From positions 1-27,308 of the forward strand of contig USHW01000028.1 in assembly GCA_900554545.1 (NCBI GenBank): DNA of 27,308 nt. The letters run 5' to 3'. The position numbers and the translations under genes are program-made. This document shows, in pieces, positions 16,043 to 24,537 of this stretch (within the stretch, counting starts at the first letter, position 1; each line of letters opens with the position of its first letter). The stretch comes from an uncultured Prevotella sp. (GTDB taxonomy: Bacteria > Bacteroidota > Bacteroidia > Bacteroidales > Bacteroidaceae). The notes below the pieces were generated by a model. That model searched no databases and was not told the origin of the DNA. It was given only the letters and a program-made list of their open reading frames with translations.

Positions 16043-17737
16043 TTAGAAGTTATAATTGTACGACAATGTTACACCCTTGCTCGACGGAACGCGGCGGCAT
16101 ACGCCTCCGGCGCAGTTCCATCCCTCGCGCGTGCGTCCGTAGCCGAGCTGCAGGCGGTGCGAGCCGTGGCTGAAAGTGACGAGGCCCTGATAATAGTGCT
16201 GGTTGGTAACGCCGCTGTTGTACATATCGGAGATAGTGAACATCCAGTGCGGCAGGAACGAGAGTTCAAGCAGTCCGTAGAGCCAGTCGCCGTCGTCCTC
16301 GTCGGTCGAGAGGTATTGCAGCTCGCCGCGCAGGGTGAGCTTGCGGTTGATGCGGTATTTGGCATCGGCTATGAATATGTCTGAATGCACCATGCCTCCC
16401 TCGCCCTCGACGATGGTCTGGTTGTAAAACTGGTTCATGTACATCAGGTTGAGGTTGAAAGAACGCGACAATCGCTTTTCAATCTGTATGTTGAAGTCCT
16501 GATAATACATCTCGTCTCCCCACTTGAAGAAGGCCGAGCCGTAGCCGTCGGTACCCTTTGCCGTACCGTCGAATTCATTTCCGGCATGGTCTCTGCGGTC
16601 AATTGAATGCACATGTGAGAAGTTTACCTTCACGTTCATGCCATACTTGCCGCCGAGTGCTGTGTTGCGCTTGAAGCGGTAAGCAAGCTCCGCCTGGTAT
16701 GCCCACTCGCCGTCGGGCTGGGTGGCGTAAGGATAGAGCGCCGCAAGGGCGTAGGTCTGGTCCATGGTGAATGCGGGCAGGTGGTTGATGGCCGAGGCTA
16801 TGCCGCTTGTCTCGTTTCTCTTGCTCTTGAACGACATCGCATCGCTGCGCTTTGCCTGGAGCAGTACGCTAAGACCTTTCTTTGAATATGTGGCCGAGAG
16901 CATGGCAACGTTTCCGGGGTGGTATATGTAAGAATAGTCGCGCCCGGTCAAGGCGTTGCCCTGTGCGGGGTCTTCGCCTTTCCATGCGTACTCGGCAAGG
17001 ATGTTGAAGCCTCCCTTCTGGAAATTCGCCCTTACGTCGAACGCATTGACAGTTGAAGGCATGTTCAGCTTATGCGTGCCGCCCACCATTATGTCGTCTT
17101 CTTTCTCATACTTGTTTACCCATGACGCACCGAGGGTAAGGTAAGTGCCTTTGTCAGCCATACCCTTGAACCACTGGTCGAGGTTCAGCTCTACGTCGGC
17201 TCCGCTCACCCAGCTCTTGTTCAAGTCCCAGAAGCGGCGCTGCTTGCCGGCGAGCGCCTTAACCGTTACGCCCTTGACGGGGCGCACCACGAGGCGTCCG
17301 CCCAAAAGAGAGTTGTCGATACCGAGCGTGCGCTCCTCGTAGGTGCGGAGGATGAAGCCCGAGCCGAACTGCTCGTAGAAGTTGCCGAGGGTCAAGTCCC
17401 ACGACTTGAAATGCGCCTTGACGTATATGTTGGGCACACCCCACCCCTTGAAGCCGTCCTCGTCATAGAATGTCGGCAGCGGGAACTTCACGAACTCGAA
17501 ACGGGCGCCTGCGTCGATGTACTTGCTCGTAAGGGCAACGTCGGCGTAAGTATTGGTCAGCGCCCACTCGTCGTAATCGCGGGCGTTGATGGCCTTGTCT
17601 TCCTGCGGTATGATAATGTCGCTCTGCACGCTTCCGGTCACAGAGATTTTGTTGCCGCCATCGTCTTGTGCGGCGGCACAAAGCGTGGCGGCCGATACGG
17701 CCACCACGCACAGCAGTCTGCGTGATGTATGGCTCAT
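16043..17737 (-). CDS. DUF6029-type outer-membrane beta-barrel protein
   Basis: This 564-residue protein has a signal peptide ending near AAAQ (residue 24), and the rest is a run of alternating aromatic/hydrophobic strands typical of an outer-membrane beta-barrel, ending in a terminal phenylalanine (SYNYNF). It matches the Bacteroidetes DUF6029 family as I recall it, for example FYEQFGSGFILRTYEER and LGIDNSLLGGR. Near the C-terminus lies a cysteine pair, Cys542 and Cys547 (NCAGGVCRRVPSSKG), in the last hairpin of the barrel. In an operon with a TlpA thioredoxin and two Omp28 CxxC proteins, this pair is a plausible redox target. The barrel call is secure; the family name is likely and the function unknown. 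Confidence 0.82.
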   Translation of the reverse strand: MSHTSRRLLCVVAVSAATLCAAAQDDGGNKISVTGSVQSDIIIPQEDKAINARDYDEWALTNTYADVALTSKYIDAGARFEFVKFPLPTFYDEDGFKGWGVPNIYVKAHFKSWDLTLGNFYEQFGSGFILRTYEERTLGIDNSLLGGRLVVRPVKGVTVKALAGKQRRFWDLNKSWVSGADVELNLDQWFKGMADKGTYLTLGASWVNKYEKEDDIMVGGTHKLNMPSTVNAFDVRANFQKGGFNILAEYAWKGEDPAQGNALTGRDYSYIYHPGNVAMLSATYSKKGLSVLLQAKRSDAMSFKSKRNETSGIASAINHLPAFTMDQTYALAALYPYATQPDGEWAYQAELAYRFKRNTALGGKYGMNVKVNFSHVHSIDRRDHAGNEFDGTAKGTDGYGSAFFKWGDEMYYQDFNIQIEKRLSRSFNLNLMYMNQFYNQTIVEGEGGMVHSDIFIADAKYRINRKLTLRGELQYLSTDEDDGDWLYGLLELSFLPHWMFTISDMYNSGVTNQHYYQGLVTFSHGSHRLQLGYGRTREGWNCAGGVCRRVPSSKGVTLSYNYNF

Positions 17738-17750
17738 CTTGTATGTAATG

Positions 17751-18239
17751 TTATTCGGCCACCAGTTCCCTTACTTTCTCTATCAGCTCTTCCTCGGCGC
17801 CTTCAACGTATCCGTTGTGGCGGTAAACGATGTTTCCCTTGCCGTCAACTATAATAGTATAAGGTATGGTCTGCACGCCGAGTGCGCGCTTCAGGTCGCT
17901 GTTGGGGTCGAGCAGCACGTCATATTCCCATCCGTGGCTGTCAACAAGCGGCTTCACCTTGTTGATGTTCTGAGCCTGGTCTATTGACACGGCGATGAGC
18001 TTGACGCCCGTTTCCTCCTGCCAGTCTTCATACACTTCACTTATGGCCGAAAGCTCACGGTTGCACGGCTTGCACCAGGTTGCGAAGAAGTCGATGATAA
18101 TCGGCTTGCCATTGTTCGACAAAGTATCTGTCCTCACGGTCTTTCCGTTAATGTCTTTCAACGTAACCGACGGTATTTGCGCTTCGGCAGCAACCGAGAA
18201 ACAGAACACGAGTAAAAATGAGTATAAGATTTTCTTCAT
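17751..18239 (-). CDS. TlpA-family thiol-disulfide oxidoreductase (exported thioredoxin)
   Basis: This 162-residue protein has a signal peptide (cleavage near AEA-QIP, residue 20) and one TlpA/ResA-type thioredoxin domain. The active site is WCKPC (Cys56, Cys59) in IIIDFFATWCKPCNRE, and the cis-proline loop is QTIPYTIIV. Such proteins act in the periplasm, reducing disulfides of partners, for example in cytochrome maturation or repair of oxidised envelope proteins. It is the first gene of an operon with DUF6029 and Omp28 genes (13 bases to the next), so its likely clients are encoded downstream. No cytochrome c maturation genes are nearby. The fold and chemistry are certain; the partners are inferred. 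Confidence 0.92.
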   Translation of the reverse strand: MKKILYSFLLVFCFSVAAEAQIPSVTLKDINGKTVRTDTLSNNGKPIIIDFFATWCKPCNRELSAISEVYEDWQEETGVKLIAVSIDQAQNINKVKPLVDSHGWEYDVLLDPNSDLKRALGVQTIPYTIIVDGKGNIVYRHNGYVEGAEEELIEKVRELVAE

Positions 18240-18263
18240 AGCTGAATTATTGTTTTACTGCCG

Positions 18264-18271
18264 CAAAGATA
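18264..18271 (-). promoter_or_regulatory. Probable -7 box for the tlpA operon
   Basis: TATCTTTG on the minus strand, about 25 bases before the tlpA start, is a full match to TAnnTTTG. The region upstream is T-rich without a clear TTTG -33 box. It is the only convincing box found for the five-gene unit. Confidence 0.5.
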
Positions 18272-18413
18272 ATAGTTTTTTTCAATGGAAAAACATTTTT
18301 TACAAAAACTTTTTTGCTTTATGTTGTTTTTTGCAATAAACGAAACTTAACCGGCGCATACGATAACACTATAACATGCGCCACGGGCTGCGCAACGCAT
18401 TGAAATCCAGTAA

Positions 18414-18501
18414 GTTGCAAAACGTCACCTTTTGCAATGCAAAACACGGCCTTTCAGCGTGCGAAAGGTGACCTTTTGCAATGCGAAAGACGGCATATCA
18501 G
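18414..18501. repeat. 22-bp repeat array C (four units)
   Basis: Units at 18414-18435, 18436-18457, 18458-18479 and 18480-18501 repeat exactly every 22 bases. Odd units end in CCTTTTGC and even units begin AATGC, so a 44-bp higher-order pattern is visible. The array lies between the divergent tlpA and pectinesterase genes. The rest of that 606-base region holds the tlpA -7 box, an octamer array and the pectinesterase promoter. Confidence 0.85.
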
Positions 18502-18590
18502 GTTCATCCGACATTTGTGTGACAGTGTTAAATTGTAACCTGCCTTTTATTTACATTCAAGCAAGCACCTCCCATGTACGTGCTATCCGA

Positions 18591-18666
18591 ACAACCGCAC
18601 AACCCCATAACCGCACAACCGCATAACCCCACAACCGCATAACCGTATAACCCCACAACCCCACAA
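18591..18666. repeat. Octamer array of RYAACCSC type (nine and a half units)
   Basis: From 18591 the sequence runs in strict 8-bp steps: ACAACCGC, ACAACCCC, ATAACCGC, ACAACCGC, ATAACCCC, ACAACCGC, ATAACCGT, ATAACCCC, ACAACCCC, then ACAA. The same repeat in both orientations occurs at 24447-24561 and 26809-27037. Confidence 0.85.
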
Positions 18667-18696
18667 AAAAACAGCAACTTTTCCACTCAAAACCGC

Positions 18697-18725
18697 TTGT
18701 ATTTCAAATATTATGTATATCTTTG
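18697..18725 (+). promoter_or_regulatory. Promoter of the pectinesterase gene
   Basis: TTG (18697-18699), 18 bases, then TATCTTTG (18718-18725) is a good Bacteroidetes promoter. It predicts transcription from about 18732, leaving a leader of roughly 115 bases to the chosen start codon. Confidence 0.6.
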
Positions 18726-18845
18726 CCACCCGACACAAACTATTACTGCTAACTACTACAACGCTACCGCGGACATGCGGACAGCCTGCAACCGACGATG
18801 AATACTTTACACATTATTAATATTACTAATCAAAACAACAAATCT

Positions 18846-21800
18846 ATGGTAAGAAAGCATTTACACGCACTTATCTGTACGCTTGTTGCAATAATGGGGA
18901 CAGCCATCCCTTTGCAAATCAGCGCACAAGACGTAACGGCCACATGGGACTTCAAGAACAAGATACCCGTTGAAGCCGGACAAGTAGCATTGGAAGGAAG
19001 CACCGGCGAGGTGGCTTCAAACGTTGAAGGCGTGAGCCTTTACATCGACGCCACCAACGGCAAGTTCAACTCGGCAGCCAGAACCGGCGACGCGCAGGTT
19101 AACGCCGGAACGATAATCCGCGTGCCGGTAAAGTCGGCAAGGGACATCGTGAAGCTTACGCCAAGCCCCAACTACGGCAACTTCACCATCGGCGGAGAGG
19201 CGGCCGACCTTGTAAACCCGACCGAACACAAGGCCACCGTGGCCGAAGTGGAAGCCGGATATGTAGAGATTGTGACGACGGCCGGAAGCTACCTGTGGGA
19301 AATCAGCGTGACCTTCGTTTCCGAAATCCAGAGCAGGGAAATATATTCGACATCGTTCCAGGAATGGCCGGAAATCGACAGGAAGAAAAACACGACCGCT
19401 CCCAGCACCCACGAGGTGACGACAAAATACAGCAAGGAGACGGTAACGTTCACTTTCTGCGGAGCAGGCGTAGACCCTGACGGCACACAAGACAAATTCA
19501 CCAACCTTGCCGACAAGGGCTTGGGCTACATCATAACAGGCAAAAAGAACAACGAGCTTGGCGGCGTTGAGCCGTATGTATTGACGTCACCGCTCAAGTC
19601 GCTGTCAAAAATCGTGCTTACGCAGGCTGCCACCGGCGGCACGCGCGGCATAAAGGTATCGGTAAAGGGTGACGGCGACGCCGACTGGGTGGTGCTGCAC
19701 GACAAGTCGGTAGGCAGCGCGCAGGGCGAGGAGCTGACGTTGCAGGTGAACAGGGAGAACTGCCAGATAAAGTTCGAGAACTATTCCGGCGGCCTTGACC
19801 AGAACGCCTACGTTACCGACCTTGCGCTGTACGGGCTGGTTGACATGTCGAAATACCCGGCGCTCGGCACGTTCACATTCAACGGCGTGACATACGAGGC
19901 GGTGGACATCTTCGACGAGACCGCGGAAGGAGTACAGGAGGCGACGATAGAGCTGTTCAACGCAGTGGAACTGCCGTCGGCAAGCAACCCGATAACCGGC
20001 ATAACATGCGACAACGGCGAAGTGGACGGCGAAGTGACTTACGAACAGAAAGACGAGCACACCGTGCTTGTAACGATAAAAGTTACGGCCAACGGCGAGA
20101 CCATGACCTACTACGCAACGTTCAAGCACAAGCCGTATTTCACCCTGACATACATCGACACTGACGGCACAACCGTAATAGACAACACACAGAAGGTGGA
20201 AAAGGACACGGAGATAGGCACGCTGAACGACGGCGCAAAGGTTACCGTGGCTGACGGAAAGGCGTTCCGCGGATGGTTCGTGGGGACTGAAGGCGGACGC
20301 AAGTACAGCACAGAGGACATCGTGACGTCAGACTTGAACATGTACGCCGTAGCTACAGACATCGAGACGGCAAGCACCACGGCGCGCTACTCGTTCAACC
20401 TTACCGACGAATACTTCTACGACGAAGACCACGAGGCGTTCAACGCCGAAGGCGCGGCATGGCATGACGGCACTCACGGCTGGACGCTTGAGAGCGACGG
20501 GAAAATAGACCTGCTCGTAGGCGGACACGCATACATCATCGCCACCCTTTGCAGATACAGCAAGGAGGACGCCGTAATGACCCTGAGCGACGCCAGCGGC
20601 AACACGATAGCCACCGTTGACGGCTACAGCTCGACCGACGGACAGACGGTAATGATGGAATACACCGGCGCGGCAGGCACGCTTACGCTCACCACCACCA
20701 ACGAGACATACCTGCACAAAATATCCATAATCAACGTGGAAGGCTCGCCGGTAGAGCAAAACGAGCAGGGTTACTACATCGTAAAGCAGAACGACGGACT
20801 CAACCTGCTCAACGTCATCGACATCGCCAACGCACAGGCTTCAGCCGACAAGCGCACCTACATATTCGTGCCCGACGGCACATACGACCTCGGACACGAA
20901 GTGCTCACCCCGATTTCAGGCGACAACATATCGCTCATAGGGCAAAGCATGGACAACACCATCATTGTGAACGAGGCCGAGAAAGAAGGCATCGGCGTTT
21001 CGGCGACATTCCTCATTACGGGCAGCAACACCTACATACAGGACGTTACGCTTAAAAACGCATACGACTATTACCAGCCGGGCTTCGCTGGCCGCGCCGT
21101 AGTAATTCAGGACAAGGGCAACCACACCATCTGCAAGAACGTGAGGATGCTGTCTTACCAGGACACTTACTATTCAAACAACAATGACGCACAGTTCTAC
21201 TTCGAGGACTCTGACATCCACGGAACGGTAGACTTCATCTGCGGAGGCGGCGACGTGTTCTTCAACCGCTGCACAATAACCGTTGAGCCGCGCAACGCCG
21301 ACGGAAGCGGCGAATGCACGATAACGGCGCCGACAACGACAACAGAGTTCGGCTACGTGTTCAACGAATGCACCATAGACAGCAAGGCTGAAAAGTTCAA
21401 CTACGGCCGCGCATGGCAGAACCAAGCAAGCTGCGCATACCTGAACACCACCCTGTTGCAGCCCGACCGCATCAACGAAAACCGCTGGACGCTCGGAGGC
21501 ATGAACGTTCCCGCCTACAAGTTCGTGGAATACAACACGATGGACGAAAACGGAAACGTAATCTCGCCGGAGTCACTCGTACTCACATTCACAAAGGACG
21601 ACAAGCAGAACACTTACGAGACAATACTCACCGACGAAGAGGCGCAGGGCTATGCGCTCGACAAAGTGTTCGCAGACTGGACTCCGAACGAGTATGCGGC
21701 ACAGAAAGAACTCGGCATGCTACGCACCGAGAACGGGAACCATATAACATGGGACGCAGCTGACGGCGCGATAGCTTACGCCGTGTTCTACGACGGCAAG

Positions 21801-22076
21801 TTCGCCGGCATGACGACAAACACCTACTATGACGCTACCGAAAGCGACATGAACAAGTACACAGTGCGCGCCGCCAACAGCCACGGAGGCTTCGGCAAGG
21901 CGGCAAGCACAACCGCGCCAAGCGGCATCGACAATGCGGAGGCAGGCGAAGCCGTAAGCACTGAATATTACAGCATAGGCGGAACGCGCGTGAGCAGCAA
22001 CTTCCGCGGCGTGGTAATTGAAGTGAGCACCATGGCGGACGGCAGCAAGACAACGAAGAAAATCATAAACAAATAA
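18846..22076 (+). CDS. Multidomain pectin methylesterase (CE8) with sorting-like tail
   Basis: This exported esterase removes methyl groups from pectin, preparing it for lyases. I start at MVRKHLHALICTLVAIMGT (18846, 1076 residues) because a normal signal peptide begins there; the frame is open from ATG 18798. Beta-sandwich modules (one opening ATWDFKNK, another near TTARYSFNL) and an InlB-like repeat (YIDTDGTTVI, GWFVGTEGG) fill the first 620 residues. The CE8 beta-helix follows, with Gln772-Asp773 in SYQDTYY, Asp796 in GTVDFICG, and Arg855 and Trp857 in YGRAW, matching the catalytic set of known pectinesterases. An FnIII-like linker and a tail (EYYSIGGTRVSS, ending TTKKIINK) close it. The early modules may bind pectin. 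The pectate lyase gene follows in the same direction. Confidence 0.93.
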   Translation: MVRKHLHALICTLVAIMGTAIPLQISAQDVTATWDFKNKIPVEAGQVALEGSTGEVASNVEGVSLYIDATNGKFNSAARTGDAQVNAGTIIRVPVKSARDIVKLTPSPNYGNFTIGGEAADLVNPTEHKATVAEVEAGYVEIVTTAGSYLWEISVTFVSEIQSREIYSTSFQEWPEIDRKKNTTAPSTHEVTTKYSKETVTFTFCGAGVDPDGTQDKFTNLADKGLGYIITGKKNNELGGVEPYVLTSPLKSLSKIVLTQAATGGTRGIKVSVKGDGDADWVVLHDKSVGSAQGEELTLQVNRENCQIKFENYSGGLDQNAYVTDLALYGLVDMSKYPALGTFTFNGVTYEAVDIFDETAEGVQEATIELFNAVELPSASNPITGITCDNGEVDGEVTYEQKDEHTVLVTIKVTANGETMTYYATFKHKPYFTLTYIDTDGTTVIDNTQKVEKDTEIGTLNDGAKVTVADGKAFRGWFVGTEGGRKYSTEDIVTSDLNMYAVATDIETASTTARYSFNLTDEYFYDEDHEAFNAEGAAWHDGTHGWTLESDGKIDLLVGGHAYIIATLCRYSKEDAVMTLSDASGNTIATVDGYSSTDGQTVMMEYTGAAGTLTLTTTNETYLHKISIINVEGSPVEQNEQGYYIVKQNDGLNLLNVIDIANAQASADKRTYIFVPDGTYDLGHEVLTPISGDNISLIGQSMDNTIIVNEAEKEGIGVSATFLITGSNTYIQDVTLKNAYDYYQPGFAGRAVVIQDKGNHTICKNVRMLSYQDTYYSNNNDAQFYFEDSDIHGTVDFICGGGDVFFNRCTITVEPRNADGSGECTITAPTTTTEFGYVFNECTIDSKAEKFNYGRAWQNQASCAYLNTTLLQPDRINENRWTLGGMNVPAYKFVEYNTMDENGNVISPESLVLTFTKDDKQNTYETILTDEEAQGYALDKVFADWTPNEYAAQKELGMLRTENGNHITWDAADGAIAYAVFYDGKFAGMTTNTYYDATESDMNKYTVRAANSHGGFGKAASTTAPSGIDNAEAGEAVSTEYYSIGGTRVSSNFRGVVIEVSTMADGSKTTKKIINK

Positions 22077-22089
22077 CACTTCCGACCTG

Positions 22090-22137
22090 TTCCGGCCTTG
22101 CCTGTGTGGACAAGAAAACGCACAGGCAAGGCCGGAA
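22090..22137 (+). terminator. Strong hairpin between the pectinesterase and pectate lyase genes
   Basis: Seventeen bases at 22090-22106 (TTCCGGCCTTGCCTGTG) pair perfectly with 22121-22137 across a 14-base loop, followed by TTGCTTTG. It ends 33 bases before the lyase start, where I see no promoter, so it may be a leaky terminator or a 3' stabiliser that sets the ratio of the two enzymes. Confidence 0.7.
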
Positions 22138-22170
22138 TTGCTTTGTACAACATTTTAAAGTAAAAAGATT

Positions 22171-24315
22171 ATGTTAAAGAGAAAACGATTACTACAGTCC
22201 GCACTGCTTGCATTGGGACTGCTGACAGCGGCTCCCGGCATGGGCCAGCAGGTAGAAAAAACGCCGGCGTTCCCCGGAGCGGAAGGCTTCGGACGCTACA
22301 CCACCGGTGGACGTGGCGGCGCTGTTTACCATGTGACCAACCTTAACGACAGCGGCGAAGGCTCGTTCCGCTGGGCTTGCGAGCAGACTGGAGCGCGCAC
22401 AATAGTGTTCGACGTGGCCGGAACAATCCACCTCGAGACACCGCTCTACCTGCAAAACGGCAACGTTACCATCGCCGGACAGACCGCACCGGGCGACGGT
22501 ATCTGCATCGCGGACAACCCGTTCCAAATAGATGCGAACAACGTCATCATACGTTACATGCGCTTCAGGCTCGGAAACAAATACGTACAGAAAGAAAACG
22601 CCGATGGCTGGGACGGCCTCGGCGGCATGGACAAGGAGAACATCATCGTAGACCACTGCTCGGTAAGCTGGAGCATAGACGAATGCCTGTCAGTGTACGG
22701 CGTGCGCAACGCCACAGTGCAATGGTGCATAGCATCGCAAAGCCTCCAGGCTTCGGGACACTCAAAGGGCGCCCACGGCTACGGCGGCAACTGGGGCGGT
22801 TCGGGCGTGACCTACCACCACAACCTGCTGGCACACCACGAGAGCCGCGTGCCACGCCTCGGCCCGCGCTACACAACCCAACTTGACGAACGCCTTGACA
22901 TGCGCAACAACGTGTTCTACAACTGGGCCGGCAACGGATGCTACGGCGGCGAGGCCATGAACGTGAACATAGTTAACAACTACTACAAGCCAGGCCCCGG
23001 CACGGAAAAGCGCAGCCCCACAATACAGCGCCGCATTGCAGGCATCGGGGTGCGCACCAACGAATACATACAGAACTATCCCGACTACGCACCGACGCTG
23101 CACGTATGGGGCAAGTTCTACATAGACGGCAACGTGAACACGAAGTATGACGACGTTACAAACGACAACTGGACATACGGCGTGTATAACCAAATCAGCA
23201 GTTCCGACAACGACAACACCTTTACACAGGCTACACGCGACACGATGCGTATCGACGAGCCGATAGAGTTCGTACATGTAACGACCCACTCTGCCGCCGA
23301 CGCCTACGCCCGTGTACTGTCATACGCCGGATGCAGCAAGGTTAGGGACTCTTACGACGAATTCATTATCAACGAAACCGAAAAAGGACTGGCCACATAT
23401 ACCGGCGACGGATATGAGGATGACGGCAGACACCGCGACAACAACCCCGGCATGATAAACTCGCAGGAGGACAACCGACCGGACGACGCTCCTGCCGACT
23501 GGAGCGCATGGCCTGAGCTGACATATACACCGGGCACAGTGGCTACCGACACTGACGGCGACGGCATGCCTGACGCATGGGAGACGGAGAACGGTCTTGA
23601 CCCGAACAACGCTGCCGACGGCACAGAAACCGGCGACAACGGCTACACCAACCTTGAGAACTACCTCAACAGCCTTGTGGCCGACATTACCGAAGGCCAG
23701 CTTGAAGGAGGCGAAGTGATGGGCATCGACCGCTACGTTGGCGACGACCCCGTGGCAACTGAATACGAACTGTCACCGATAACATACGACTATACGGACG
23801 AGAACGGAGACTGGCTGTTCACCAACGGCTTCAGCATAACGCCGGCATCAGGAGATTACTCTACGGGCAACGACTGTGGCATATCAGGCATCAAGTTCTC
23901 ACGCAACCGCGACTATACGATAAACATTCCTGACGGCATTGAGATTGTACGTTTGAGCATTACGGGCTACAGCAATGGTGACGGACAAACCTCATACTTA
24001 TCAGACCTCGGCAACCAAAGCTTTTCCAATACAGACTACACCTTCCCCGCACGTGACAGCGGCCAAAATGCAGTCACACACAGTATAACCTTAGTCGAAC
24101 CAACCACCGAGAGCCTGCGCTTCCGCGTAGAAGGTGACGGCCAAGTTGTATGGATTATCACGCTGTACCCCGACACCCCGGCAGGCATCAACGAAGTGAC
24201 AACGGAAAAGAAGCCGGGCAACGGCCGCATATACAACCTGCAAGGCATGGAGGTGAAAGAGCCGCTTGCTCCGGGCATATACATACGCGACGGCAAGAAA
24301 TTCATTAAAAAGTGA
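22171..24315 (+). CDS. Pectate lyase, polysaccharide lyase family 1, with Ca-binding repeat and sorting-like tail
   Basis: This 714-residue secreted enzyme cleaves polygalacturonate by beta-elimination. After a signal peptide (to about residue 26) the mature part opens with AFPGAEGFGRYTTGGRGG, typical of Bacteroidetes PL1 enzymes. The parallel beta-helix includes TIAGQTAPGDG (100-110), the calcium-site region DHCSVSWSIDE (161-171) and the arginine segment HHESRVPRLG (222-231) expected to hold the catalytic base. At about 458-495, DTDGDGMPDAWE starts a thrombospondin-type-3/EF-like calcium-binding linker. A beta-sandwich follows, and the end, IYNLQGMEVKEPLAPG then a lysine-rich finish, is a sorting-like tail. 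It pairs functionally with the upstream methylesterase. The stop codon lies at the edge of an AAGGTGA repeat. Confidence 0.93.
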   Translation: MLKRKRLLQSALLALGLLTAAPGMGQQVEKTPAFPGAEGFGRYTTGGRGGAVYHVTNLNDSGEGSFRWACEQTGARTIVFDVAGTIHLETPLYLQNGNVTIAGQTAPGDGICIADNPFQIDANNVIIRYMRFRLGNKYVQKENADGWDGLGGMDKENIIVDHCSVSWSIDECLSVYGVRNATVQWCIASQSLQASGHSKGAHGYGGNWGGSGVTYHHNLLAHHESRVPRLGPRYTTQLDERLDMRNNVFYNWAGNGCYGGEAMNVNIVNNYYKPGPGTEKRSPTIQRRIAGIGVRTNEYIQNYPDYAPTLHVWGKFYIDGNVNTKYDDVTNDNWTYGVYNQISSSDNDNTFTQATRDTMRIDEPIEFVHVTTHSAADAYARVLSYAGCSKVRDSYDEFIINETEKGLATYTGDGYEDDGRHRDNNPGMINSQEDNRPDDAPADWSAWPELTYTPGTVATDTDGDGMPDAWETENGLDPNNAADGTETGDNGYTNLENYLNSLVADITEGQLEGGEVMGIDRYVGDDPVATEYELSPITYDYTDENGDWLFTNGFSITPASGDYSTGNDCGISGIKFSRNRDYTINIPDGIEIVRLSITGYSNGDGQTSYLSDLGNQSFSNTDYTFPARDSGQNAVTHSITLVEPTTESLRFRVEGDGQVVWIITLYPDTPAGINEVTTEKKPGNGRIYNLQGMEVKEPLAPGIYIRDGKKFIKK

Positions 24316-24385
24316 AAAGGTGATGGAAAGGTGAAAAGCCTTTACACCGTCAAAACAAGACACTTTCGCCGTCAAGGCAAAACGC

Positions 24386-24420
24386 AAGAGCCGTCCAAAC
24401 GGGTTGTTTGGACGGCTCTT
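24386..24420 (+). terminator. Terminator after the pectate lyase gene
   Basis: AAGAGCCGTCCAAAC (24386-24400) pairs perfectly with GTTTGGACGGCTCTT (24406-24420) round GGGTT, followed by an AT-rich run. It is a strong intrinsic terminator about 70 bases past the stop. Confidence 0.88.
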
Positions 24421-24446
24421 ATTATGTCAATGCCAACACAATGTTT

Positions 24447-24515
24447 GAGGTTATGAGGTTATACGGTTATGAGGTTGTGAGGTTGTGAGGTTATAGGGTT
24501 ATACGGTTATGAGGT
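24447..24515. repeat. GAGGTTAT octamer array, eight units
   Basis: Strict 8-bp steps from 24447: GAGGTTAT twice, ACGGTTAT, GAGGTTGT twice, GAGGTTAT, AGGGTTAT, ACGGTTAT, then GAGGT. It is the complement of the array at 18591 and faces an inverted three-unit copy 22 bases further on. Confidence 0.85.
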
Positions 24516-24537
24516 AAACATTAAAACCTTACACCAT

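Noticed and set aside
18414..18501. CRISPR array
   Set aside because: Units abut with no unique spacers, vary in sequence, and no cas gene is present.
24357..24385. A possible fifth 22-bp unit (ACACTTTCGCCGTCAAGG)
   Set aside because: Only fragments of the unit are recognisable and there is no repetition at 22 bases.
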